Positions 8,551 to 15,302 of a DNA stretch of 64,000 nt are shown here, piece after piece (position 1 is the stretch's first letter; every line of letters starts with the position of its first letter). The DNA comes from FEN-1219 sp964503125. Its GTDB lineage: Bacteria; Pseudomonadota; Gammaproteobacteria; Steroidobacterales; Rariloculaceae. The notes under the pieces were generated by a model. That model had not been told where the DNA came from and ran no database searches. It saw only the letters and a program-made list of their open reading frames with translations. The stretch spans positions 92,423 through 156,422 of the forward strand of contig CAZCZE010000032.1 of the NCBI GenBank assembly GCA_964503125.1. The letters are read 5' to 3'. Made by a program: the position numbers and the translations under genes.

Positions 8551-10281
8551 ATGCGACGACTAGCTCTTTCTTTGACCACGCTGGCCGCAGCACTCGCTGC
8601 CTTCCAAGCGACTGCGCAAACCGGCGAGCGCGAGTTCATCCCGGTGACGGATGCGATGCTCGCGAACCCCGCGCCCGGCGACTGGCTCATGTGGCGTCGC
8701 ACGCTCAACGGCTGGGGCTACAGCCCGCTCGACGAGATCGACAAGAGCAACGTCGCCAAGCTCGAGCGAGTCTGGTCGCACCCGCTCGGCATGGGCAACC
8801 AGGAGGCGACGCCGCTCGTCTACAACGGCGTCATGTACGTGCCGAACAGCGGCGATTACGTGCAGGCGCTCGACGCCGATTCGGGCACGCTGCTCTGGGA
8901 GTACCGCCGTTTCCCCGAGGGCGGACGCGGCGGCACCAACCGCAACCTCGCGATCTGGGGCACGACGCTCATCGACGCCGGCGGCGACAACCAGATGTAC
9001 GCGATCGACGCCCGCACGGGGAAGCTCGTGTGGGAAACGAAGGTGCTCGAGCCGACGTTGCCCGCGCGCGCGAGCTCGGGCCCGATCGTCGCCAACGGCA
9101 GAGTCATCACGGGCCGGCAGTGCCAGCCGCAGGCGACGCACGAGTCGTGCGTCATCACGGCGCACGACGCGGCGACGGGCAAGGAGCTCTGGCGTACGCG
9201 CACGATCCCGCGCAAGGGCGAGCCCGGCGACGAGAGCTGGGGCGACGTGCCGATGGAGCAACGTTGGCACGTCGGCACGTGGATGGTGCCGAGCTACGAC
9301 ACCGAGCTCGACCGCATCTACATCGGCACGTCCGTCACGATTCCGGCGCCGAAGTTCATCTTGGGCGGCGTCGACAAAGAGCACCTCTATCACAACTCGA
9401 CGCTCGCGCTCGATCCTAAGGACGGCAAGATCGTCTGGTACTACCAACATCTGCTCGACCACTGGGATCTCGACCATCCGTTCGAGCGCCTGCTCGTCGA
9501 CACGGCCGTCGCGCCGGATCCCTCCGAGGTCGCGTGGATCAACCCCGCCTTGAGGCCCGGCGAGCGCCGCCGCGTCATGACGGGCATCCCCGGCAAGACG
9601 GGCATCGTTTACACGCTCGATCGCGTGACGGGCGAGTTCCTCTGGGCGCGGCCCACGGTCATGCAAAACGTCGTGAAGAACATCGATGGCGCGACGGGCA
9701 AGGTCGAGGTCGATCCCGCGCGTGTCTTCACGCACGCGGGGCACGAGCTCATGGTGTGCCCCGGCACGAACGGCGGCAAGAACTGGCCCGCCGGCGCGTA
9801 CAGCCCGCGCACGAACGCGATGTACATGCCCATGCAGAACATGTGCATGAACGCCACGGTTCAGAGCGGTGAGCGCGATCCGCGCCTCGTGTACGGATTC
9901 TCGACCGAATACATCGCGGCGCCGGGCGCCACGAACATCGGCGTCGTTTGGGCCATCTCGGCCGAGAAGGGCACGACGGTTTGGAAGCACGAGCAGCGCG
10001 TCGGCGTGCTGTCGCTCGTGGCGACCGGCGGCGGGCTCGTGTTCGGCGGCGACGTGGCCGGCAATTTCCACGCGCTCGACGACGCGACGGGCGAGGTGCT
10101 CTGGGAGACCAACCTCGGCGCGCCCGTGAGCGGTTATCCCGTGTCGTTCGCCGTCGACGGCAAGCAGTACGTGGCCGTGACGACGGGCGGCTCGCTGGTC
10201 GCGGGCGCGGCGCGCCGCGTGACGCCGGAGCTCACGGGCGAGCCCACGCCGTCGCAGGTGTACGTGTTCGCGTTGCCGTAG
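8551..10281 (+). CDS. PQQ-dependent alcohol dehydrogenase-like quinoprotein, periplasmic
   Basis: A 576-residue eight-bladed propeller quinoprotein with signal peptide (to ATAQ) and no C-terminal cytochrome domain, so soluble type I. Tryptophan-docking repeats such as GTLLWEYRR, GKLVWETKV, GKELWRTR and GEVLWETNL are evident. The active-site region reads YYQHLLDHWDLDHPFERLLVD, with catalytic Asp in HWD and another Asp two residues on. The vicinal Cys-Cys of classical methanol/ethanol dehydrogenases is replaced by GGTNRNLAIWG; a separate Cys pair (CQPQATHESC) occurs later. The ATG follows GAGGGGA. An ATG five codons upstream is possible. It likely oxidises an alcohol or aldehyde and passes electrons to a cytochrome c. 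Two close paralogues lie at 58010-62834. Confidence 0.9.
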   Translation: MRRLALSLTTLAAALAAFQATAQTGEREFIPVTDAMLANPAPGDWLMWRRTLNGWGYSPLDEIDKSNVAKLERVWSHPLGMGNQEATPLVYNGVMYVPNSGDYVQALDADSGTLLWEYRRFPEGGRGGTNRNLAIWGTTLIDAGGDNQMYAIDARTGKLVWETKVLEPTLPARASSGPIVANGRVITGRQCQPQATHESCVITAHDAATGKELWRTRTIPRKGEPGDESWGDVPMEQRWHVGTWMVPSYDTELDRIYIGTSVTIPAPKFILGGVDKEHLYHNSTLALDPKDGKIVWYYQHLLDHWDLDHPFERLLVDTAVAPDPSEVAWINPALRPGERRRVMTGIPGKTGIVYTLDRVTGEFLWARPTVMQNVVKNIDGATGKVEVDPARVFTHAGHELMVCPGTNGGKNWPAGAYSPRTNAMYMPMQNMCMNATVQSGERDPRLVYGFSTEYIAAPGATNIGVVWAISAEKGTTVWKHEQRVGVLSLVATGGGLVFGGDVAGNFHALDDATGEVLWETNLGAPVSGYPVSFAVDGKQYVAVTTGGSLVAGAARRVTPELTGEPTPSQVYVFALP

Positions 10282-10295
10282 CGGCGAGGGTGCTC

Positions 10296-11255
10296 GTGCA
10301 CGCTCTGCGATTCTCTGCCGCGTTGGCGCTCTGCCTGGCCGCCACCGCCGCGGCGCAGGCGCCGAACCCCGCCGTCGAGCGGCACATCGCCGCCGCGCGC
10401 GCCGCGGCCGGCGAGCATGCCGCGATGGTCGATCGGCTCTGTCCCAGCCCAAGCGTCGCGCGGCCCGTGCAGGGCAATCGGACCGCGCCGCGCGGGACTC
10501 CGTCGCGCGAGTCGTGGCACGCCGAGCCCGTGAAGGTATTCGACAACTTCTATTTCGTCGGCATGACGGAGTTCTCGGCGTGGGCCGTGACGACGAGCGC
10601 CGGCATCATCGTGATCGACCCCTTGTTCGACTACTCCGTCGAGGACGAGGTCGTCGAGGGTTTGCGCAAGCTCGGGCTGGACCCCGCCGACATCGAGTAC
10701 GTGTTGATCAGTCACGGCCATCTCGATCACGCCGGCGGCGCGAAGCTGTTGCAGGAACGATTCGGCGCGCGCGTGCTGCTCACGGCCGCCGATTGGGATC
10801 TCCTCGAGCGGGATAACCCCGCGTGGAAGCCGCGCCGCGACATGGAAATCACCGACGGCATGCGGCTCACGCTCGGCGACACGACGCTCACGATGCACCA
10901 TACGCCGGGGCACACGAACGGCACCGTGTCGACGCTGATCCCGCTGCGGGACGGAGAGAAGCGCCACGTCGCCGCGCTCTGGGGCGGCACGTTATTCAAC
11001 TTCGGCCCCGACGCCGCGCGCTTCGCCGCGTATGCCGAGTCGGCGGCGCGCTTCCGCGAGCTCGCGACGGCCGCGGGCGCCGACGTGCTGCTCTCGAATC
11101 ACACCGACTACGACGGCACGAAGCAAAAGTTGCCAGCTCTCGCGAGCCGCGCGCCCGGCGCGCCGCATCCGTATGTCGTCGGCAACGAATCGGTGCGGCG
11201 CTACCTCACAGTGGCGAACGAGTGCGCGCAAGCCGCGCTCGCGAGCGTTGAGTAG
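10296..11255 (+). CDS. exported MBL-fold hydrolase, subclass B3 beta-lactamase-like
   Basis: The 319-residue protein has a short signal peptide (ending ATAAAQA), the metal motif HGHLDH at residues 140-145, TPGHTNGT at 203-209 and SNHTD near 267-271. This spacing and the HxHxDHAGG...TPGHT...NHxD order resemble subclass B3 metallo-beta-lactamases and relatives. The start is a GTG at 10296 with GCGAGG six bases upstream; another GTG two codons earlier is possible. It begins 14 bases after the PQQ dehydrogenase and is probably co-transcribed with it. Beta-lactam hydrolysis is possible, but a role in processing a dehydrogenase product (lactone or ester) is equally plausible. The 3' end carries a 13-base sequence repeated at the far end of the cassette insert. 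Confidence 0.82.
   Translation: MHALRFSAALALCLAATAAAQAPNPAVERHIAAARAAAGEHAAMVDRLCPSPSVARPVQGNRTAPRGTPSRESWHAEPVKVFDNFYFVGMTEFSAWAVTTSAGIIVIDPLFDYSVEDEVVEGLRKLGLDPADIEYVLISHGHLDHAGGAKLLQERFGARVLLTAADWDLLERDNPAWKPRRDMEITDGMRLTLGDTTLTMHHTPGHTNGTVSTLIPLRDGEKRHVAALWGGTLFNFGPDAARFAAYAESAARFRELATAAGADVLLSNHTDYDGTKQKLPALASRAPGAPHPYVVGNESVRRYLTVANECAQAALASVE
11240..11252 (+). repeat. 13-base direct repeat, left copy (right copy 13096-13108)
   Basis: CGCGAGCGTTGAG occurs at the very end of the MBL coding sequence and again at 13096-13108, where it forms the last bases of the second attC site. The two copies bracket the whole low-GC insert. It may mark a target-site or recombination event, or be chance. 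Confidence 0.5.
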
Positions 11256-11589
11256 CGCTATCCGGCTTCGCGCCGCCGGGCGCGGCGGCTCGCGGGTGCG
11301 AAGAAACAGAACGTAGCGGGCAGATCCAGCCGATTTAGGCCCTCTCGGTGAGATGGAGTCCCGTGTGCGGAGGGCCGCTGCGGTAACCGTGGCTCGTCAG
11401 GAGTCACCATTAGCCGTTGCCTTTTCTGCAATATTCGGGATTATCTGCAGTGGCCCCTTGGCCGTTCGAGGGTTTCCAGGCCATGTTCGGACTTATCCCC
11501 CACTTCTCTGCCCTTACGAAAGGAAAATACCTGGGCAGACTTGAAAGTTATGCGGCGCTATCTGACGTTCCAGCAACTTTGGGCCTTCG
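11256..11589. other. intergenic stretch of 334 bases before the first cassette gene
   Basis: No convincing gene is present. Just after the MBL stop codon there is a short GC-rich inverted repeat (around 11271-11290, GCCGC/GCGGC) that could terminate transcription. GC content then falls well below that of the flanking genes, especially from about 11400. A 63-codon frame at 11353-11544 has no ribosome site and no recognisable product. The core-type heptamer GTTATGC at 11547-11553 marks the likely left edge of the cassette array. No complete attC fold was found upstream of it. Confidence 0.6.
11547..11553 (+). other. integron core-type site (GTTATGC), left edge of first cassette
   Basis: The heptamer is a near match to the attC R' consensus GTTRRRY and is the exact reverse complement of the R'' box GCATAAC of the attC at 12455-12580. 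In an integrated cassette the TTRRRY bases from its own attC sit at its 5' end, so this match is what is expected if the cassette begins at G^TT here. The recombination point would be between 11547 and 11548. Confidence 0.6.
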
Positions 11590-12396
11590 ATGAGAACTCC
11601 CATGACGAAGCGAATCTGTATAGCACTCTCGCTGATATGGATCTTGACCGCCCAGGCACAGGATCAGACTGCGGAAGTCCTGCTATTTGGAGTGTTTCAT
11701 TTCGCGAATCCTGGTCGTGATGTCGTTCGCGTTGATCAGGTCGACGTATCGACCCCTGCGAATCAGGCGTACCTTGATGGGCTTGCGCAGCGCTTATGCG
11801 AATTTCGGCCAACAACGATTCTGTCGGAGTTCGATCGCGCCCGCGAGTCTGATATCCAAAAGCAGCTCGATAGCTACAGTGCGGGCAAATCGGAACTACC
11901 CGGAATTAACGAAATCTATCAAATCGGATTTCGCGTGGCCAAGGCTTGTGGGATCGAGAAGATCTACGGCTTTGACGAAAGCGAAATCGGTTGGGACGCT
12001 GAGCCGCTGTTCGAGTACCTCGAGAAATCTGCGCCCGACCTGTTCGTGGCGTTCAACGCTGAAATCACCCGACTGCAGGCGGCCCAAGCAGCCGCGCATC
12101 GAGACCTTGGCCTCAGAGGATTGCTGGTTCGTGCGAACGATCCCGAACAGGACCGGCTGAACAAGGACTTCTATCTGTTCACGAACGCTGCTGGTGCGGG
12201 GCTTGGCTTCGAAGGCGCAGATGCGACCGCCCGCTGGTGGCACAGGAATTTCCGGATGTATGCCAACATTCAACGCTACGCGACGGGAGGCGAGCGTGTC
12301 TTAGTCGTCGCGGGGCAGGGTCACACGGCAATACTTCGTGACCTGCTAGAGATCGATCGACGCATTAGTGCTCGCGATATTCACGCCTACCTTTAG
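11590..12396 (+). CDS. DUF5694 family exported protein (cassette gene)
   Basis: The 268-residue protein begins with a signal peptide (RICIALSLIWILTAQAQ) followed by EVLLFGVFHFANPGRD, the hallmark opening of DUF5694 proteins. The C-terminus reads RVLVVAGQGHTAILRDLL, similar in style to TraB/ChaN-like folds. No enzymatic activity has been established for the family to my knowledge. The start could also be the ATG at 11602; neither has a strong ribosome site. Codon usage and GC are unlike the neighbours (many A/T-ending codons), fitting its position as the gene of an integron cassette, with an attC starting about 60 bases after its stop. Confidence 0.82.
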   Translation: MRTPMTKRICIALSLIWILTAQAQDQTAEVLLFGVFHFANPGRDVVRVDQVDVSTPANQAYLDGLAQRLCEFRPTTILSEFDRARESDIQKQLDSYSAGKSELPGINEIYQIGFRVAKACGIEKIYGFDESEIGWDAEPLFEYLEKSAPDLFVAFNAEITRLQAAQAAAHRDLGLRGLLVRANDPEQDRLNKDFYLFTNAAGAGLGFEGADATARWWHRNFRMYANIQRYATGGERVLVVAGQGHTAILRDLLEIDRRISARDIHAYL

Positions 12397-12454
12397 TTTC
12401 GACGCAGGCCATCATGCTTAAGGAGGAACAGGTTCTCGGTCACCTGGCGCCGCC

Positions 12455-12580
12455 GCATAACAAGCAGTTGCAGCGGACGGTGATACGGCATCGCGGCGAC
12501 ACCGCGAGCGCGCCATTTCATTATGCGCTCGCGGTGCGCTTCACACGACAGCGCGCCGCCGCTGAACTGCGGCGTTATAC
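12455..12580 (+). other. attC recombination site 1
   Basis: The left boxes are GCATAAC (R'', 12455-12461), a two-base spacer AA, and GCAGTT-G-CAGCGG (L''). The right boxes are CCGCTGAACTGC (L'), spacer GGC and GTTATAC (R', 12574-12580). L'' and L' pair perfectly except for one extrahelical G at 12470, the structural hallmark that tells the integrase which strand to use. The central region contains a further strong stem (ACCGCGAGCGCG with CGCTCGCGGT). Predicted crossover is between 12574 and 12575. Confidence 0.85.
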
Positions 12581-12648
12581 GCTCTTGCGTTCCGTTTGAG
12601 GTCGCCTGCTAACATCAGCAGACATTGGGAGCATCACAGGCACTCACC

Positions 12649-12879
12649 ATGTCAGTCTCAATCAAATCGCTTGGCATTGACCGCCTCGGAGTCGAGGATC
12701 GGTTGGCTCTCATTGAGCAAATTTGGGACAGCATCCCGGCGGATAGCGCGGCCGTCCCGCTAACCGACGCCCAACGTGCTGAGCTCGATCGACGAATCGC
12801 AGATCACGAGGCGAATCCGAACGACGTTGTTTCTTGGGACGAAGAAAAGACATCGATTGCTGAACGTCTTAAGCGATGA
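12649..12879 (+). CDS. addiction module antitoxin (TIGR02574/PF09720 family)
   Basis: This 76-residue acidic protein reads LGVEDRLALIEQIWDSIP ... LTDAQRAELDRRIADHEANP ... VSWDEEK, the standard pattern of the putative addiction-module component family. Members pair with a RelE/ParE-type toxin encoded immediately downstream. The ATG was placed where family members start; eight upstream codons are also open. It overlaps the downstream toxin gene by four bases (ATGA), typical for a toxin-antitoxin operon. It is the first gene of the second cassette. Such modules are frequent cargo of integron cassette arrays and are thought to stabilise them. Confidence 0.88.
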   Translation: MSVSIKSLGIDRLGVEDRLALIEQIWDSIPADSAAVPLTDAQRAELDRRIADHEANPNDVVSWDEEKTSIAERLKR

Positions 12880-13058
12880 CTCGTGCGGTCGTCCTTCGGC
12901 GTGCAGCGCGGCGCGAGTTCGACGACGCCGCAGTCTGGTACGAGGAGCGCCGTATTGGTCTCGGCGCAGAGTTCACCGCGGAGCACAACAACGCGGTGCA
13001 CCGCACGGCGGCTAGTGGCGGCGTACGCGCACAAGGCCATCGCAATGATCGTCGATAA
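12876..13058 (+). pseudogene. RelE/ParE-type toxin, C-terminus replaced by attC sequence
   Basis: The first 36 residues (VLRRAARREFDDAAVWYEER, GLGAEFTAE) are a clear RelE/ParE-family N-terminus. From residue 37 the frame runs into attC site 2 and encodes unrelated residues (HNNAVHRTAASGG...) before stopping at 60 residues, whereas family members have about 95. The lost part normally carries the core beta-strands and catalytic or gyrase-binding surface, so this toxin is probably inactive. Either the cassette was formed by fusion of an attC into the gene, or a later rearrangement removed the 3' half. The antitoxin upstream looks intact. Confidence 0.75.
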
Positions 13059-13109
13059 AGTGCGCGCTGGTGTCGGTCCGTGGGCCGGCGGTGAACGCGA
13101 GCGTTGAGC
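12983..13109 (+). other. attC recombination site 2
   Basis: The left boxes are GCACAAC (R'', 12983-12989), spacer AA and CGCGGT-G-CACCGC (L''). The right boxes are GCGGTGAACGCG (L'), spacer AGC and GTTGAGC (R', 13103-13109, an exact GTTRRRY match). L'' and L' pair with one mismatch and a single extrahelical G at 12998. The layout (AA spacer, one bulged G, length 127) is the same as in attC 1. An inner stem CGCGCAC/GTGCGCG is present. The site overlaps the 3' half of the truncated toxin frame. Confidence 0.78.
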
Positions 13110-13127
13110 CTGTAGATGCGTTCCGGC

Positions 13128-15194
13128 CTACTGTGCCGGCTCGACCTCGACGCGGCAGTCGAAGAACGTCGGCGCGCGGCCGATGTCGGTGAGCACCTGA
13201 TTGGTGAGCTCGTTGGCGTTCTTGCCGTCGCGCGCGAGCTTCTTCCACCACACGGAGAGCGCCACGACGACGCCGGGGCGTGCACGGTCCGTGACGCGGG
13301 CTTTGAGCGCGAGCGAGCCGCGGTCGTTGAAGACGCGCACGGTCTCGCCATCGGCGATGCCGCGCGCGGCCGCATCGCGTGGATGAATCTCGAGCTGCGG
13401 CTCGCCTTCGACCGGGCGCAGGCTCTTGACGTTGACGAACGTCGAATTCAAGAAGTTGCGCGCCGGAGGCGAGATCATCGCGAGCGGGTAGTGCGCGGCG
13501 AGCTTCGCGTCGGCGACCTCGTGCGGCGGCACGTAACCGGGCAGCGGATCGACGCCGATCTCGGCGAGCTCGGCCGAATAGATCTCGCACTTGCCGCTCT
13601 TCGTGCGGAAGTTGCCTGCGGCGAACGGCGCGTAGGTCTGCGGACGGTCGAGACGGCGCCAGCCGGCCTGTTTCAACGCTTGCCAATCGAACCCGGGCTC
13701 CGCGAACGCGACGGCCGCGATCTCGTCGTCGGAGTCGCGGAAACAGGGCTCGTCGAAGCCCATCTTGGCCGCGAGGCGGCGGAAGATCTCGCTGTTCGGC
13801 AGCGCTTCGCCGAGCGGCGCGATCGCGGCGTTGTTGGCGAGCATGTAGAGGTGGCCGTAGGACTTGTGCACGTCCAAGTGCTCGAGCTGCGTCGTGGCCG
13901 GCAGCACGTAGTCGGCGTAGTCGGCCGTGTCCGTCTGGAAGTGCTCGAGCACGACCGTGAAAAGATCCTCGCGCGCGAAGCCCGCGGCCACGGAACGCGA
14001 GTCGGGGGCCACGGCCACAGGGTTGCTGTTGTAGACGATCAACGCCTCGATCGGCGGGTCGGTCTGCTTAAGGTCGCGGCCGATCGTGCTCATGTTGATC
14101 GTGCGCGGCGTGCGGCCGGCGAGCAGGTCGGGGCGATACAGCGCGGCGCCGTTCACGGGGAACTCGCCGCTCGTCGACAGCAGGAGGCCGCCCGCTGGGT
14201 CGCGCCAATGTCCTGCGAGCGCCGGCAGGCAGGCGATCGCGCGCACGGCGTTGCCGCCGCCGCGAGCGCGCTGCATTCCGTAGTTGAGGCGGATGGCGGC
14301 GGGCTTCACGTGCGCGTAGTCGTGCGCGAGGCTCTCGATCTCGGCGACCGAAATGCCGCAGATCTCGGCGACGCGCTGCGGCGGGAATTCGCGCGCGCGC
14401 GTGAGGAGCGCGTCGGCCCCGAGCGTGTAGCGGCGGATGTAGTCGTCGTCGAGCCAGCCCTCGCGTGTCATGACGTGCATGATCCCGAGCGCGAGCGCGG
14501 CGTCGGTGCCCGGCAAGAGTGCGATGTGCTCGTGACACTTCTCGGCCGTCAGCGAGCGGTACGGGTCGATCGCGATGAGCTTGGCGCCGCGGCGTTTCGC
14601 CTCTTGGGCGCGGGTCCAAAGGTGCAGGTTCGACGCGATCGCGTTCGTGCCCCAAAAGACGATGAGCTTGGCGTTCTGGAACTGCTCGATGTCGGTGCCC
14701 ACCCGCGTGCCGAGCGTGTAGTTCAAAGCCTCGGCGCCCGCCTGCGCGCAGATCGTGCGGTCGAGAAAGCTCGCGCCCAGGCGATGGAAGAATCGTTGCG
14801 CCATCGCTTCGCCCTGCACGAGCCCCATCGTGCCCGCGTAGCTGTACGGGACGATGCGCTCTGGATCGACCGCCGCGATGCGCGCAAGGCGCTGCGCGAT
14901 GTCCGTGAGCGCCTCGTCCCAGCTCACGCGCACGAGCTGCCCGCGGCCCTTCGGCCCGACACGCTTCTGCGGAAACAACAACCGGTCGGGGTGGTAGACA
15001 CGTTCGAGGTAACGAGCCACTTTCGTGCAGAGCTTGCCGGCCGTCGTCGGGTGGGCGGGATCGCCCGTGACCTCGACGGCCACGCGCCGGCCGCCGCGCA
15101 TCTCGGTCGTGACGAGCATCGCGCACGTGTCGGGACAGTCGTGCGGACAGGCCGCGCGAACGACGGTGCGCTCCGGTGCCGGGATTGAGGCCAT
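13128..15194 (-). CDS. molybdopterin-dependent oxidoreductase (DMSO reductase superfamily)
   Basis: The 688-residue protein starts with a [4Fe-4S] motif formed by C16, C20, C24 and C56 (CPHDCPDTC ... LCTK). It continues with the molybdopterin oxidoreductase domain (VSWDEALTDIAQRL, WGTNAIASNLHLW) and ends with the dinucleotide-binding domain (LEIHPRDAAARGIADGE). There is no twin-arginine leader, so it appears cytoplasmic. These features match the assimilatory nitrate reductase/formate dehydrogenase-like anaerobic dehydrogenase group, close to proteins often just called molybdopterin oxidoreductase. The substrate cannot be assigned. It lies convergent to the cassette array and divergent from the sugar dehydrogenase gene. 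The ribosome site is weak. Confidence 0.88.
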   Translation of the reverse strand: MASIPAPERTVVRAACPHDCPDTCAMLVTTEMRGGRRVAVEVTGDPAHPTTAGKLCTKVARYLERVYHPDRLLFPQKRVGPKGRGQLVRVSWDEALTDIAQRLARIAAVDPERIVPYSYAGTMGLVQGEAMAQRFFHRLGASFLDRTICAQAGAEALNYTLGTRVGTDIEQFQNAKLIVFWGTNAIASNLHLWTRAQEAKRRGAKLIAIDPYRSLTAEKCHEHIALLPGTDAALALGIMHVMTREGWLDDDYIRRYTLGADALLTRAREFPPQRVAEICGISVAEIESLAHDYAHVKPAAIRLNYGMQRARGGGNAVRAIACLPALAGHWRDPAGGLLLSTSGEFPVNGAALYRPDLLAGRTPRTINMSTIGRDLKQTDPPIEALIVYNSNPVAVAPDSRSVAAGFAREDLFTVVLEHFQTDTADYADYVLPATTQLEHLDVHKSYGHLYMLANNAAIAPLGEALPNSEIFRRLAAKMGFDEPCFRDSDDEIAAVAFAEPGFDWQALKQAGWRRLDRPQTYAPFAAGNFRTKSGKCEIYSAELAEIGVDPLPGYVPPHEVADAKLAAHYPLAMISPPARNFLNSTFVNVKSLRPVEGEPQLEIHPRDAAARGIADGETVRVFNDRGSLALKARVTDRARPGVVVALSVWWKKLARDGKNANELTNQVLTDIGRAPTFFDCRVEVEPAQ

Positions 15195-15302
15195 AGCGCA
15201 TTCTAAAGAGGTATGGCCGGCCGCTCCAGCGAGTGCTTGGCAACGCCCGCGCGCGATGCGATGCTCGCGCGTCGGTTCGAGGCAACTGTAAGGAGCACGT
15301 CG

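Larger units (their letters stand above)
11548..13103 (+). mobile_element. two integron gene cassettes without an integrase (CALIN)
   Basis: Two consecutive cassettes lie between host genes: 11548-12574 (DUF5694 gene plus attC) and 12575-13103 (toxin-antitoxin plus attC). Both attC sites are about 126 bases, in the same orientation as the genes, with paired R and L boxes and a single unpaired G in the L'' arm. No intI-like tyrosine recombinase gene is present in the window. GC content is visibly lower than in the flanking genes, notably in the first cassette. Cassette arrays lacking an integrase are known as CALIN elements; they arise by capture at secondary sites or by decay of an integron. 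Confidence 0.78.

Noticed and set aside
8560..10452. Open frame of 630 codons on the minus strand across the PQQ dehydrogenase gene
   Set aside because: It is antisense to a clear quinoprotein, has Arg/Ala/His-rich composition typical of shadow frames in high-GC DNA, and no recognisable domain.
11241..11252. Possible third attC ending inside the MBL gene (GTTGAG near its stop)
   Set aside because: No matching R''/L'' boxes with a bulged base were found upstream within 150 bases; kept only as a direct repeat.
11353..11544. 63-codon frame before the first cassette
   Set aside because: No ribosome site, no leader or domain, and low coding character.
12414..12599. 61-codon frame between the DUF5694 gene and the antitoxin, with AAGGAGG nearby
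   Set aside because: It lies over attC site 1 and its translation simply reads the attC boxes; the ribosome-like AAGGAGG is inside the frame rather than before a start.
12883..13107. Alternative 74-codon frame overlapping the toxin
   Set aside because: Ser/Thr/Arg-rich shadow; the frame coupled to the antitoxin stop encodes the recognisable toxin N-terminus.
13116..15188. Open frame of 690 codons opposite the molybdopterin oxidoreductase
   Set aside because: Residue composition (Arg, Val, Glu, His repeats) reflects the complementary frame; the true gene has intact Fe-S and cofactor motifs.
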